Counted from the first letter of the stretch, positions 1 through 8,630 are shown. The stretch: DNA of 31,857 bases from RGIG5612 sp963589005 (GCA_963589005.1 CAVAJR010000028.1:1-31857); one strand, 5' to 3'. Notes: a model not told the origin generated them from the letters alone. A program made the numbers and translations.

Positions 1-59
1 CCTCCCTGCGTGAGAGCTTCCGGCGTTTATCAGGTATTTTGCCGCAGCATAGCATAAGT

Positions 60-1010
60 TTATGTTCTGTCAGACAGCAGCATTCCTACACCGCCATATA
101 TGCCCGCCAGGTTTCCTAATGTTGCCAGCTTGATCTGAGTACCTCTTGATGCATGAAAGGCATATTCTCTGTAGTATTTGGTAATGCTGTCGGTAAGTAT
201 CGGTCCTGACTTGGACATGCCTCCGCCCAGAACAAAGGCCTGGGGATCAACTACACAGGATATAGATGCCAATGCTCTTCCTAACATTCTTCCCACTTCA
301 TCCACCATATGAAGTGCCGCCTCATCTGCTTCCTTGGCAGCATCAAATATCACCTTGGAATTAAGCTCCTCAGCATCTCTTAATCTGCTCTTAACATCAG
401 GATTTTCATCAAGATATTTTCTTGTCATTCTTGTAAATCCATTTGCCGAGGCATACTGCTCCAGACAGCCCTTCTTGCCGCAGCCGCAGCATTCTGTCTC
501 GTCTTCTCTGGTAGGTATATGTCCGATCTCTCCTGCAGCACCGTTAAATCCCGCTACGATCTTGCCGTCAATTATAACGCCTCCGCCTACGCCTGTTCCC
601 AGCGTGACCATTACAATATCCTTATATCCCTTGCCGCCGCCCTGGAACATTTCGCCCATTGCAGCAACATTGGCATCGTTTCCTACCTTGACCCTGAATC
701 CGGTCAGCTCGCCTAATATCTGAGAAACGTTTATAACATCCCATCCCAGGTTTACACATTTATAAACTGTGCCGTCATCGCCTACCGGTCCGGGTACATC
801 TATGCCGATGCCCTCAACATCCTCTGCCTTTATATCCATTTCTGTCAACTTATCTGATATAGCCTTGCTGATATCCGGCAGGATCGCACTGCCGCCATTT
901 TCAGTATTCGTTGGGATCTCCCAAGTTTCAACAAGTGCTCCAGTTGTCTTAAACAGCCCCATCTTCACCGTTGTTCCGCCTACATCAATACCAAACGCAT
1001 ACTTTTTCAT
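60..1010 (-). CDS. ROK-family sugar kinase (glucokinase-like)
   Basis: Likely phosphorylates a hexose with ATP in the cytoplasm. The N-terminus has the ROK phosphate-binding motif DVGGTT, and mid-protein there is GTGVGGG followed by GHIP and a cysteine-rich zinc site (ECCGCGKKGCLE), the ROK signature CxCGxxGCxE. The C-terminal VLGGGMS is the second nucleotide-binding loop. At 316 residues it has the usual ROK kinase length and lacks the N-terminal helix-turn-helix of ROK repressors. I start it at ATG 1010 because GGAG lies 6 nt upstream; the frame is open to a TTG at 1022 and an ATG at 1016, but both sit on or against that GGAG. It lies 16 bp downstream of the sugar isomerase gene and is probably co-transcribed with it. 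The substrate is unknown; glucose, fructose, allose or N-acetylmannosamine are all possible within ROK. Confidence 0.9.
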   Translation of the reverse strand: MKKYAFGIDVGGTTVKMGLFKTTGALVETWEIPTNTENGGSAILPDISKAISDKLTEMDIKAEDVEGIGIDVPGPVGDDGTVYKCVNLGWDVINVSQILGELTGFRVKVGNDANVAAMGEMFQGGGKGYKDIVMVTLGTGVGGGVIIDGKIVAGFNGAAGEIGHIPTREDETECCGCGKKGCLEQYASANGFTRMTRKYLDENPDVKSRLRDAEELNSKVIFDAAKEADEAALHMVDEVGRMLGRALASISCVVDPQAFVLGGGMSKSGPILTDSITKYYREYAFHASRGTQIKLATLGNLAGIYGGVGMLLSDRT

Positions 1011-1026
1011 ATTCATCTCCAACTGA

Positions 1027-1803
1027 CTAATATACTAATATTCGTTCTTGTGCTTCCTTAAGTCCCTTATCAGGATCTCCAGGTGTCATATATTCCAGTC
1101 CAATATATCCCTCATATCCCAATTCTTTTATTGATTGAAATACGTATTGATAATTAATTTCGCCCTTAGTAATCTCATGTCTGCCCGGATTTCCCGCAGC
1201 ATGGAAATGCCCAATCCGACTAATGTTTTCCGTGATATTTTGAATCAAGTTGCCCTCGGTAATCTGCTGGTGGTATATATCAAATAGAACTTTCACACAC
1301 GGATTTCCGATTCGTTCAATCACATCAAACGAATCTTCTGAAGTTGAGAGATGATATCCAGGATGGTTGACAATAAGATTCAGAGGTTCTATTACCAAAG
1401 TAACATTTTCTTTCTCAACAATCTCTCCGGCCCTTTTCATGGTATCAATAAAATTACGTCTGTGCTGCTTGTGTGTAATTCCTTTAGGAAAACTGTCAAA
1501 TTCCCAGCCTGCCTGAGCGATCAAGGTACCACACTTAAGTTTCTTGGCAACTTCTACACTTTCCTTTAAGCCTTCAAGATATTCCTGCTGCAGATCAGCA
1601 TCTCCCGGATTGACAAACTTAGTACAAAAAGCAGCAACTTCCATTCCCAGTTCATCTTTTTTTCTTTCAATCAACGAAATATCTTTGTCCCACCAACTCC
1701 AGAATTCTATGGCATCGTACCCGGCCTTTTTAACTCTTTCCATAGAATCTCCGACTTCTGCCTTTCCCAGATATAGTGCATCTATACATACAGAATATTT
1801 CAT
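1027..1803 (-). CDS. Hydroxypyruvate isomerase-like sugar isomerase/epimerase (AP endonuclease 2 TIM barrel)
   Basis: A 258-residue TIM-barrel protein of the xylose-isomerase-like family. The C-terminal half matches the hydroxypyruvate isomerase (Hyi) pattern: VIEPLN, then FDIYHQQITEGNLI, GHFHAAGNPGRHE and GEINY, ending with GYIGLEYMTPGDP. The conserved Glu (EPLN), Asp/His (DIYH), His/Glu (GRHE) and final Glu (LEY) are the expected metal ligands and catalytic residues. Relatives include tagatose/psicose epimerases and C-glycoside-processing isomerases, so the substrate is uncertain. The ATG at 1803 has CAGGA 8 nt upstream. It is followed closely by the ROK kinase, so isomerisation and then phosphorylation of a sugar imported by the upstream ABC transporter is a reasonable inference. 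Confidence 0.85.
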   Translation of the reverse strand: MKYSVCIDALYLGKAEVGDSMERVKKAGYDAIEFWSWWDKDISLIERKKDELGMEVAAFCTKFVNPGDADLQQEYLEGLKESVEVAKKLKCGTLIAQAGWEFDSFPKGITHKQHRRNFIDTMKRAGEIVEKENVTLVIEPLNLIVNHPGYHLSTSEDSFDVIERIGNPCVKVLFDIYHQQITEGNLIQNITENISRIGHFHAAGNPGRHEITKGEINYQYVFQSIKELGYEGYIGLEYMTPGDPDKGLKEAQERILVY

Positions 1804-2007
1804 ACATTGTGTCCTGCCTTTCTGTCGACTTTCTTTAAGCTGACTTTATCACTAAATATTTGCATTTTCGCTGTCTGGAACCTTCATAAATTTATGTCTT
1901 AAAAATTTATTTCTGTACAAGAAACCTGAGTATTCACTAAAAAAGCCGAACAGAAATATATTCCATTCGGCTTATCTAATATTCATTTCATTGTTTCTAT
2001 GTCAATA
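1804..2007. promoter_or_regulatory. Intergenic control region with perfect 12-bp palindrome (1885-1896)
   Basis: Between the PhlG-like gene terminator and the isomerase start lies about 135 bp of AT-rich DNA holding the perfect palindrome CATAAATTTATG at 1885-1896. Because the terminator at 1938-1973 should stop upstream transcripts, the isomerase and ROK genes probably have their own promoter here, but I see no convincing -35/-10 pair. The palindrome is a candidate operator, or simply an AT-rich coincidence. Confidence 0.3.
1938..1973 (-). terminator. Rho-independent terminator after the PhlG-like gene
   Basis: On the minus strand, AAGCCGAA (1966-1973) pairs perfectly with TTCGGCTT (1943-1950) across a 15-nt loop, and the stem runs directly into a T tract at 1939-1944. 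It lies about 35 bp past the stop codon at 2008. Confidence 0.85.
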
Positions 2008-2796
2008 TCAATTGTAGATGGCACCATTCTCTTCTTCATACAAAGAAGGTAGGATTGCTGCAAGATGTGCCATTTCATAAGCATTATGTTCTGCGAGGGC
2101 ATATAAAGATTCTAATGTTTCCTTTGGAGTGTTCGGTCCCATCGCGTCAAATAAACCGTCTGTCCCCACCTGATATCCTTTCCAAAATCGGCTGCGCAAT
2201 TCAATTCCACTGCCATCAGGCATTTCCCTCACAAAATGACATACAACTCCTGGAACTGGTGCTGTAAATGGCTGAGAATCTATGCGTTTTGATATAACAT
2301 TTCCACCATCAGGGAAAATCAGCGTAGATGCAGCTGCCTTTTCTGCAGAAATCCCAAGATTCTGGATCTTCAATGTTTCTAAAAAAATCAAATCTTCAAT
2401 ATGATCGCCTATCAACTCACAAGACCATCGATATCCTGCCATTATGTGATCTTGCGGATTCCAAATACGATACCTCAATGTAGCATCAGGGGCACTGCTC
2501 CACCAATTGCAAAAAAATTGATACATATCATAAGTAACTCCCGGCATCTTATTAAGCATGGCTACGTAACCGCCTCCATTAGGAAGCGTGCAGCATCCAC
2601 ATTCGCACTCCATATATCCTTCATTCAGAATATCTTCCATATTTGCATTTTCAGGCAGCAGCGCCAATGATGGATCCATCATTTTCTTTTCATTCAGAAA
2701 ACGGATAATCTCAGCGTCTGGTTTTGTGAGTTCAAGCTCTAAATATTTAGCATATGGTCTATCCATGTACTTCTGATCAATATCTGGTTTCAGCAT
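2008..2796 (-). CDS. DAPG hydrolase (PhlG)/phloretin hydrolase-like protein
   Basis: A 262-residue soluble protein that resembles the PhlG family, zinc-dependent hydrolases that cleave a C-C bond between an acyl group and a phloroglucinol ring (2,4-diacetylphloroglucinol, and phloretin in gut Eubacterium). I see the pattern RYRIWNPQDH (His117), the VCHFVREMPDGSGIELRSRFW strand region, and a C-terminal helix with H237-N-A-Y-E241, which fits the HxxxE metal pair of PhlG. The CECGCC cysteine cluster near residue 70 is not a feature I know from the family. The ATG at 2796 has AAAGG 7 nt upstream. It sits between rpiR and the sugar isomerase gene with its own terminator. The real substrate is unknown; a polyphenol or its glycoside would fit both the family and the sugar neighbours. 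Confidence 0.65.
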   Translation of the reverse strand: MLKPDIDQKYMDRPYAKYLELELTKPDAEIIRFLNEKKMMDPSLALLPENANMEDILNEGYMECECGCCTLPNGGGYVAMLNKMPGVTYDMYQFFCNWWSSAPDATLRYRIWNPQDHIMAGYRWSCELIGDHIEDLIFLETLKIQNLGISAEKAAASTLIFPDGGNVISKRIDSQPFTAPVPGVVCHFVREMPDGSGIELRSRFWKGYQVGTDGLFDAMGPNTPKETLESLYALAEHNAYEMAHLAAILPSLYEEENGAIYN

Positions 2797-2871
2797 TCTT
2801 TCACCTTTCCTTCATACGACTTGCCCCTATTATAACATTGGATCTGCTGATACTCCTTAGCCGATAATGCT

Positions 2872-2909
2872 AAAAAATTCTCTGTTCGAAACTAATTTCA
2901 AACAGAGAA
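2872..2909 (-). terminator. Rho-independent terminator after rpiR
   Basis: A minus-strand hairpin: TTCTCTGTT (2901-2909) pairs with its complement at 2878-2886, then after one mismatch GAAA pairs with TTTC around a 4-nt loop. The stem is followed on the minus strand by a six-T tract at 2872-2877. It begins about 20 bp beyond the stop codon of the RpiR gene. Confidence 0.85.
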
Positions 2910-2931
2910 ACAAACTTTCACAGCTTAAATT

Positions 2932-3711
2932 CTATTCTTGAATAAATAACTCCCTATATCGCATGGAAAGCAGATTCAAGAACATCGCAAATTGGTAATC
3001 ATCAACGATTCCCAGCACGCCTTCAAAAGAAAATAAATAATCTACATACTGTTGGTAAACCTGATATTTTACATCCGTCAGCATCAATACTTTTGCCCCA
3101 TGTTTTTTTATTTCAGACAATATTTTTTTCGTTTCTATAGCATCATTAACTGCAGGCAATGTAATAATGATCAAGTCCTTATCTGTTAATTCTAAAATAT
3201 CCTCCATTTGCTCAATCGGTGACATTTTTATTTCACAAGACTTTCCTGTCATAATCAAATCGCACTGAAACCTGCTTTCGGAAAAGAGAATTCCATTTGA
3301 ATAAAAGTTAACTTTCGCTGATTCATGAATAACATTCGCCAATTCTGTCAATTGATCAATATTAAGATTTTCCTTAAGCTGTCTTACCTGCTTACTTACT
3401 CCTTCCAGATATGCTGTGAATGAATCACCGTACTTGGCAATTTCTGAAAGCGGTATATATCTATTCAGGTAGGCATAGTTTTGCTTAGCGGAAATCAACT
3501 GGCTCTTCATATCCTGAAAACCATTATATCCCAGTTTTTTACTTAACCTGCTAATAGTAGTCGGAGAGACATAGCACATATCCGCTACATCATAAATTGT
3601 TTTATTTTCAAGATACTCAATGTTTTTCAGAATATTTCCGACTACATCCCGGTAAATATCAGATTTATCTTTAGCATTATAATATGCTTGAAGCTTCTCT
3701 ATTGCATGCAT
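2932..3711 (-). CDS. RpiR/MurR-family transcriptional regulator
   Basis: A 259-residue regulator with an N-terminal RpiR helix-turn-helix (residues about 1-77, including YDVADMCYVSPTTISRLSKKLGYNGFQDMK) and a C-terminal SIS sugar-phosphate-binding domain (about 105-240). The SIS part has strands VNFYSNGILFSESRF and DLIIITLPAV but is less canonical than usual around the serine loop. Members of this family sense phosphosugars and control sugar catabolic operons. The ATG at 3711 has AGGGG 9 nt upstream. It has its own palindrome-covered promoter and a downstream terminator, so it is a single-gene unit inside the sugar locus and probably controls it and itself. Confidence 0.9.
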   Translation of the reverse strand: MHAIEKLQAYYNAKDKSDIYRDVVGNILKNIEYLENKTIYDVADMCYVSPTTISRLSKKLGYNGFQDMKSQLISAKQNYAYLNRYIPLSEIAKYGDSFTAYLEGVSKQVRQLKENLNIDQLTELANVIHESAKVNFYSNGILFSESRFQCDLIMTGKSCEIKMSPIEQMEDILELTDKDLIIITLPAVNDAIETKKILSEIKKHGAKVLMLTDVKYQVYQQYVDYLFSFEGVLGIVDDYQFAMFLNLLSMRYRELFIQE

Positions 3712-3737
3712 TTTATAAAACCCCTAGTTAATTTAAT

Positions 3738-3772
3738 ATTGTGATTATACACAATAGCCTGTATCTTGAACA
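3738..3772 (-). promoter_or_regulatory. rpiR promoter with overlapping palindromic operator
   Basis: On the minus strand a perfect -10 TATAAT (3744-3749) lies 17 bp from a weak -35 TGTTCA (3767-3772). The -10 is the exact centre of an 18-bp palindrome, ATTGTGTATAATCACAAT (3738-3755), with perfect 6-bp arms. An operator centred on the -10 suggests autorepression by the RpiR protein; this is an inference. Confidence 0.6.
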
Positions 3773-3813
3773 GTCTTTTCCTGTTAATACTGAACAGCTG
3801 CATTCTTTTAACA

Positions 3814-3851
3814 CACTAAGCGCTGCTGTGTAATAACAGCAGCGCTTAGTG
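3814..3851. terminator. 16-bp perfect hairpin at the end of the ABC transporter operon
   Basis: CACTAAGCGCTGCTGT (3814-3829) and its exact complement (3836-3851) enclose a 6-nt loop. It lies 26 bp past the stop of the last permease gene. The T-rich tail (3855-3863) is on the plus-strand side, while on the minus strand the stem is followed by TGTTAAAAG, so as an intrinsic terminator it faces antisense to the operon. It may act as a bidirectional or RNA-stabilising 3' hairpin. Confidence 0.65.
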
Positions 3852-3877
3852 CGATTATTTTTTTATAAAATTTCAGT

Positions 3878-4840
3878 TCATTGTACTTGCTGCATTCTTT
3901 CCTTTTTCTCTGCCTTTTCCGTTCGAATAAGAGAAATCGCTGAAAATGTAAATACACACAACAATGCAATTCCAGTAACTATCTTTTGGGCCGAACTTGA
4001 AGCTCCCATAGCTATAAGGCCCTGTGCAATAATCTTAATAGACACTTCTCCAATAAAAACTCCATATAGCAGCTTGCAATATTTTTCAAGTGCCAATCCC
4101 ACTGTTACACCCATCATCGGTGAGAAAATAGCATCCATTGTAGAAAAATTGGATTTAGCCGCCGATGTGCCTCCGTAACACAAGTATGCGATAGAAGCTA
4201 TGCTAATGATAGCTCCGCCTGCCACAAAGCATAAGAATTTGACATTAACCGGGTTGATGCCAACAGTTTTAGCAACCTGTGCACCATGTCCCACCGCCTT
4301 TACATTATGGCCAAATACGGTATGATTATAGAGGATCTCGAAAATAATCCCGCCTAATATCAATAATATAAAGATATAAGGGAAAGCTCCTAATTTCTGC
4401 ATTGATGACGGTACCGTGATCGGCATACCTGAATTATACAAACCTGTAAACATCTCATATACCAACAGCATACCTATAGTCGTGATCAATGTTGGAATCT
4501 TAAGCAGTTTATATACTAACCCCGTTAATATCTCGCATCCCCATGTAACTGCTACCGCAGCTACAATCATTCCGATAAATCCATACTTGTTGGCGGCATC
4601 TGCTGCAACACAGCCAGCCAGGGCTATTGCTGCACCTGCGCTAAAATCCCAAGTACCTACAACCAAATTAAAGCATACTCCCCAGCCAATCAATGTATAG
4701 ACGCTTGCCGATACCAAGATTACTTTTAAACCTGTCCAACTCACAAAATTATGTGGAGCCAATATGGCAAACAACACATACAGTGCTACTGGCAGAATTA
4801 AAGTTTTTACAACATTCATCAGCTTTTTATCTTTATTCAT
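3878..4840 (-). CDS. Sugar ABC transporter permease (RbsC/YjfF-like)
   Basis: A 320-residue membrane protein of the BPD_transp_2 (RbsC/AraH) family with about nine hydrophobic segments. The family motif is seen in the AVGHGAQVAKTVGINPVNVKFLCFVAGG stretch, the cytoplasmic loop that contacts the ATPase. The ATG at 4840 has AGGAG 7 nt upstream. It is the last gene of the ABC operon and the second of two permeases. Paired different permeases, as in the YtfT/YjfF galactofuranose importer, suggest a heterodimeric channel. Confidence 0.9.
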   Translation of the reverse strand: MNKDKKLMNVVKTLILPVALYVLFAILAPHNFVSWTGLKVILVSASVYTLIGWGVCFNLVVGTWDFSAGAAIALAGCVAADAANKYGFIGMIVAAVAVTWGCEILTGLVYKLLKIPTLITTIGMLLVYEMFTGLYNSGMPITVPSSMQKLGAFPYIFILLILGGIIFEILYNHTVFGHNVKAVGHGAQVAKTVGINPVNVKFLCFVAGGAIISIASIAYLCYGGTSAAKSNFSTMDAIFSPMMGVTVGLALEKYCKLLYGVFIGEVSIKIIAQGLIAMGASSSAQKIVTGIALLCVFTFSAISLIRTEKAEKKERMQQVQ

Positions 4841-4911
4841 CGTTTTTCTCCTGAAAACAGGTTATGTCTGTTTTTCACACGTTAGACTAACCGGGCAATG
4901 TGATTCTAATT

Positions 4912-6033
4912 TTAATTTGCCCCTTTTAGTTCTTTAATATATTCCAGACTATAGGATTTTACTGCTTCTACAAACTTTTCTACATTAAGTTCTGAATTAT
5001 GCGAAACCAAAAGATTCTGAATAGCTTCTTCATCATATGCATAGCTTCCGTCATCCGCCAGGCAGTAAGTATAATAATCATTAAGATCTTCTACACTATG
5101 CAGTTCAATATAATTCATTGTTGCTACTAATGGTTCTCCGTTTTCTTTGAGGACATTTCCATCTATAGCATTTAACATCAGCAAAGTTCCAAACATTGCA
5201 GTTGTATATGTTCCGCCAAATGCACACAGGATCGTTCCGTCTTCTAATGCCTCCTGCATAGAATCCATAAAATCAACAGTAATAAGTTTTACTTTTCCGC
5301 CACCGAGTCCCAGAGAATTCAAAGCACTGATACAGCCCTCACCTCTAGAATCTGACGCACTGATGCAATATATAGCCTCAACATCCGGGTGACTTGCACA
5401 GATATTAGATACCGCATCCTTGGCTGCGGTTGCGTCAGTAACATCACGAACATCCGCAACTACTTCAATACCATACTCGGCTGCATGCTCCTGAAAATAA
5501 TTATCTCTGGTGTCTGTAGATGTGTCGCCTGTAGCCGGTCCTATGATTGCAACCTTGGTAATCCCATTAGCCTGGCACTCTTCAAGTGATCTCTGGGCAA
5601 CATATGTTTCATCTACAAAAACCCTTCCACAATAATACTCGCTATTTGCAAGAAACTCTTCTATCTCAGGGTTTACAACATCTCGATCGTAATGTACCCA
5701 ATACACCTGGTTTTCTTCACACATCTGGGCAATCTTCGGAAGACAATCCTCTGTGAAGTTAACCATAACAATACCATTTGCCCCACCGGAAATTACATTC
5801 TGTACACTTGTGATCTGATCCTCCGGAGCAGATGCACCAATATCAGTAATAAGTGAATCTCCCGCTGCCTGTACGGCGTCTTCAATAATGCCATAACACG
5901 GACCAAATACACTTCCAGAAACTGATAAGTTAACAAATCCTACCGTTTTGCCTCCCTCTTCAGCGGCACATACCGGAACTGCCAAAGCCGTTGCCATCAC
6001 ACAGCTTAACAACACTGCCAATACTTTTTTCAT
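4912..6033 (-). CDS. Sugar ABC transporter substrate-binding protein (periplasmic-binding type 1)
   Basis: An exported sugar-binding protein of the RbsB/YtfQ type, 373 residues. The start at ATG 6033 gives a classical signal peptide: MKK, a hydrophobic stretch VLAVLLSCVMATALAVPV, and a probable cut after CA before AEEGG. There is no good lipobox, since the residues before the Cys are VPV. The frame is open to 6093, but that start would overlap the upstream permease gene and spoil the signal peptide. The mature part shows the type 1 fold: VGFVNLSVSG, QITSVQNVISGGANGIVMV, VAIIGPATGDTSTDTR, AIYCISASDSRGEG. It lies between the two permease genes. Confidence 0.9.
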   Translation of the reverse strand: MKKVLAVLLSCVMATALAVPVCAAEEGGKTVGFVNLSVSGSVFGPCYGIIEDAVQAAGDSLITDIGASAPEDQITSVQNVISGGANGIVMVNFTEDCLPKIAQMCEENQVYWVHYDRDVVNPEIEEFLANSEYYCGRVFVDETYVAQRSLEECQANGITKVAIIGPATGDTSTDTRDNYFQEHAAEYGIEVVADVRDVTDATAAKDAVSNICASHPDVEAIYCISASDSRGEGCISALNSLGLGGGKVKLITVDFMDSMQEALEDGTILCAFGGTYTTAMFGTLLMLNAIDGNVLKENGEPLVATMNYIELHSVEDLNDYYTYCLADDGSYAYDEEAIQNLLVSHNSELNVEKFVEAVKSYSLEYIKELKGAN

Positions 6034-6061
6034 GTTCAAAATTCCTACCTTTCCTTTTTGT

Positions 6062-6988
6062 TTATTCAATAACAGTCTGATTTGATCTGTCATAAGATAA
6101 CGTAAGTATCAATATCAGAACGAGTCCTTTGATTCCCTGCTGCAAAGTACCGTTTACCCCACAAAGTACTAAGCCATTTTCCAACATAGTTAGAGAAATT
6201 GCTCCAATCACTGCTGCCTGAATTCTTGCCTTAGATCCTCCTGAAAGCGGCATTCCTCCTAATGTCAATGCTATCAAAACATCACATTCGAACATCTGGC
6301 CCGTTGTAGTAAACGATGTTCCAGCTTTTATCAAGCTTAATAAGCCTGCTAAGCCTGCAAACATACCAGAGAGCATGAATGCTATCAATTTTACTTTTTT
6401 TACTGGAATTCCTGACTGATAAGAAGCTATTTCATTGGAGCCCACTGCTTTCGCATAGCTTCCCAGTTTTGTGAATTTAAATAGTACTATAAACAGTAAC
6501 AGTACTACCACCGCCATAATAAGCTTGAATTCAAATGTATCATATTTATACATTGACAATGGCAGCGCCGTAGAGCCATTCCCATTCAGTACCCATGTCA
6601 AGCCACGATAAGCGAACATAATAGTAACAGATACAATAAATGGATTCAGTTTAAATAAAATATGGAAAATCGCAATAATAGCACCTGTTGCAGCACCAAC
6701 TGCCAATGAAATCAGGATACATACAAGCAAACTGCAGCCACTTTTTGCAGATATAGCACTCAGCGTAGCCGTGACTCCTACCAGACTTCCCAGAGAAAAA
6801 TCTAAGTTTCCCGTAGCATATACAAAACTAGATCCCAGAGCGCCAATCATAATAATATACATAGAGCTAAAAATCAGAAGCAGATTCTTCGCCGAAAGAA
6901 ATGTTCCTCCTGTCAGGCATGAAAAAACGATAAGAATCGCTGCTAACCCCAAATAGGGAATAAAGTTCTTCGCATTAAACTTTCTCAT
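6062..6988 (-). CDS. Sugar ABC transporter permease (RbsC/YtfT-like)
   Basis: A 308-residue polytopic membrane protein of the BPD_transp_2 family. Motifs include GNLDFSLGSLVGVTATLSA near the N-terminus, KLGSYAKAVGSNEIASYQSGIPVKKVK (the ATPase-contact loop) and LTLGGMPLSGGSKARIQAAVIGA near the end. These are closer to the RbsC consensus than those of the downstream permease. The ATG at 6988 has a strong AGGAGG 9 nt upstream. It starts 13 bp after the ATPase gene ends and is followed within 28 bp by the binding-protein start. Confidence 0.92.
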   Translation of the reverse strand: MRKFNAKNFIPYLGLAAILIVFSCLTGGTFLSAKNLLLIFSSMYIIMIGALGSSFVYATGNLDFSLGSLVGVTATLSAISAKSGCSLLVCILISLAVGAATGAIIAIFHILFKLNPFIVSVTIMFAYRGLTWVLNGNGSTALPLSMYKYDTFEFKLIMAVVVLLLFIVLFKFTKLGSYAKAVGSNEIASYQSGIPVKKVKLIAFMLSGMFAGLAGLLSLIKAGTSFTTTGQMFECDVLIALTLGGMPLSGGSKARIQAAVIGAISLTMLENGLVLCGVNGTLQQGIKGLVLILILTLSYDRSNQTVIE

Positions 6989-7001
6989 CTTCAGCCGCCT
7001 C

Positions 7002-8504
7002 CTAAATCATATATTTAATGATGTCTTGCTCTGACAATCCTGGATTTCGTTCAAATGATTGAGTAATTTCTCCATTTTTCATAATAAGAATTCTATCACT
7101 CATTCCGATCAATTCCGGCATCTCCTCAGAGATCATAAGAATTGCCTTATTTTCCGCCTTCAACTGTTCCATTAAGCGATAAATAGATGCTTTAACACCA
7201 ATATCTATTCCTCTTGTAGGACAATCAAGGATCAGAATATCTGAATCATTAGCAAGCCATTTGGCAATAACTACTTTCTGCCTATTGCCTCCACTTAAAG
7301 AGGCTACCTGGCTTGTGATTCCCTGCATTTTTACTTCCATCTGTGCAGCTTTATCTTCCGTCAGTCTTCGAACGCCAACAGGTGACAGAAAAATTCCCTT
7401 TTTAGCCTTATCCAGCGAAGCCGCAATAATATTTTCTTCAATTGTTGAGTTAACCATCAGTGATTCCTGATCACGATTTTTTGACAAATATGCCATCTTA
7501 TGCGATACAGCAACTTTTGGGTTCTTTATTTCAGTTTGCCCCTCTGCCAGATATATTCGCCCACTGTCCGGTTTATCTATTCCAAACATCAATCTGCCAA
7601 GTCTATGCATTCCGCTATCTGTCAAGCCGCCAATCCCAAGGATTTCACCCTTACGAAGCTCCAGGTTTATATTCCTCACTTCACGTTCAAAGCATAAATT
7701 CTCAACTCTAACCACTGCTTCAGCATGCTCTGGCACATCATAATCTTCCCTATAATAATGCTCACCCAATTCTCTTCCTATCATGAGCGATTTTAATACA
7801 TTTTCATTTAATTCATTTTTTTGAACAGTGGCAACGAAATGCCCATCCCTGAGCACGGATACCGCATCTGCATATTGCATCAATTCCTCAATATCATGAG
7901 AAATTAAAATGACACATTTATTTTCCGCCGCAAGACTTGTCATAACCCGATACATGATGTTTCGTCCACGCTGTGACAGCGCTGTCGTTGTTTCATCCAC
8001 GATCAGGATCTCAGGTTGCTGATACATTGCCCGTCCTACTTCCACCAGCTTACGATCTTCAAATGATAGTTTGTTAATGCTCATAGCCGGATCGACATCA
8101 CCCAGTTCTACACTTCTAAGAACCTTCCTTGCCTCATCATTCATCTGGCGTATGTTAATAATTTTCCTCTTTGTGAAGTTCTTTTCCATTCCCAGAAAAA
8201 TATTATCAGCAACTGAAAGATTATTGATGGTAGCCATTTCCTGCACGACCATGCATATGTGATTAGATATCGCATCCATCATATTAACCGGTGCATATGA
8301 ATTTCCCTTGTATAGCATTGTTCCACCATTAGGCTGATGGACCCCCATAACTACATTGGATACTGTAGATTTACCGGAACCATTTTCTCCAATCAAACCA
8401 TGGATTTGACCCGGATAGAAATCGACGCTTACATTCGTCAGCGCCTTTGTCGCGCCAAAGTTTTTTGTAATGTTGCGAATACTCAAAATCGCTTCCTGTC
8501 CCAT
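7002..8504 (-). CDS. Sugar ABC transporter ATP-binding protein (RbsA/YtfR-like, duplicated ATPase)
   Basis: A 500-residue protein with two ABC ATPase domains in one chain, as in RbsA/MglA/YtfR. Domain 1 has Walker A GENGSGKST and Walker B ILIVDETTTALS, but its signature region reads INKLSFEDRKLVEVGRA rather than LSGGQ. Domain 2 has GIGGLTDSGMHRLGR in place of a Walker A, ASLSGGNRQKVVIAKWL as the signature and ILILDCPTRGIDIG as Walker B. The altered second Walker A (no GKS/T) is typical of this family. I start at ATG 8504 because AAAGGAG lies 9 nt upstream; the frame extends to 8612, but those extra 36 residues match nothing. It is the first gene of the importer operon. Confidence 0.92.
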   Translation of the reverse strand: MGQEAILSIRNITKNFGATKALTNVSVDFYPGQIHGLIGENGSGKSTVSNVVMGVHQPNGGTMLYKGNSYAPVNMMDAISNHICMVVQEMATINNLSVADNIFLGMEKNFTKRKIINIRQMNDEARKVLRSVELGDVDPAMSINKLSFEDRKLVEVGRAMYQQPEILIVDETTTALSQRGRNIMYRVMTSLAAENKCVILISHDIEELMQYADAVSVLRDGHFVATVQKNELNENVLKSLMIGRELGEHYYREDYDVPEHAEAVVRVENLCFEREVRNINLELRKGEILGIGGLTDSGMHRLGRLMFGIDKPDSGRIYLAEGQTEIKNPKVAVSHKMAYLSKNRDQESLMVNSTIEENIIAASLDKAKKGIFLSPVGVRRLTEDKAAQMEVKMQGITSQVASLSGGNRQKVVIAKWLANDSDILILDCPTRGIDIGVKASIYRLMEQLKAENKAILMISEEMPELIGMSDRILIMKNGEITQSFERNPGLSEQDIIKYMI

Positions 8505-8616
8505 GTACCCCGTCTCCTTTGTACATTCTAATCCCTCTTGTACACAGATTATACAATCATATGATGTTAAAACTCCAGTACAAAGACAGAAATCCATTTC
8601 TGGTAAAAGCACGAAT

Positions 8617-8630
8617 TTTCATACATGAAA
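8617..8630. promoter_or_regulatory. Palindrome in ABC operon leader, candidate operator
   Basis: TTTCAT and ATGAAA flank a 2-nt centre, and the symmetry extends to about 20 bp with one mismatch. It lies between the predicted transcription start near 8649 and the first ABC gene, a position suited to a repressor roadblock. The binding protein is unknown; RpiR is the nearest candidate. Confidence 0.4.

Noticed and set aside
6034..6093. Upstream start of the sugar-binding protein at 6093
   Set aside because: It would overlap the upstream permease gene and put charged residues before a perfect signal peptide that begins at 6033.
8505..8612. Extended N-terminus of the ABC ATPase from 8612
   Set aside because: The extra 36 residues fit no ABC family, and a strong ribosome site directly precedes the ATG at 8504.
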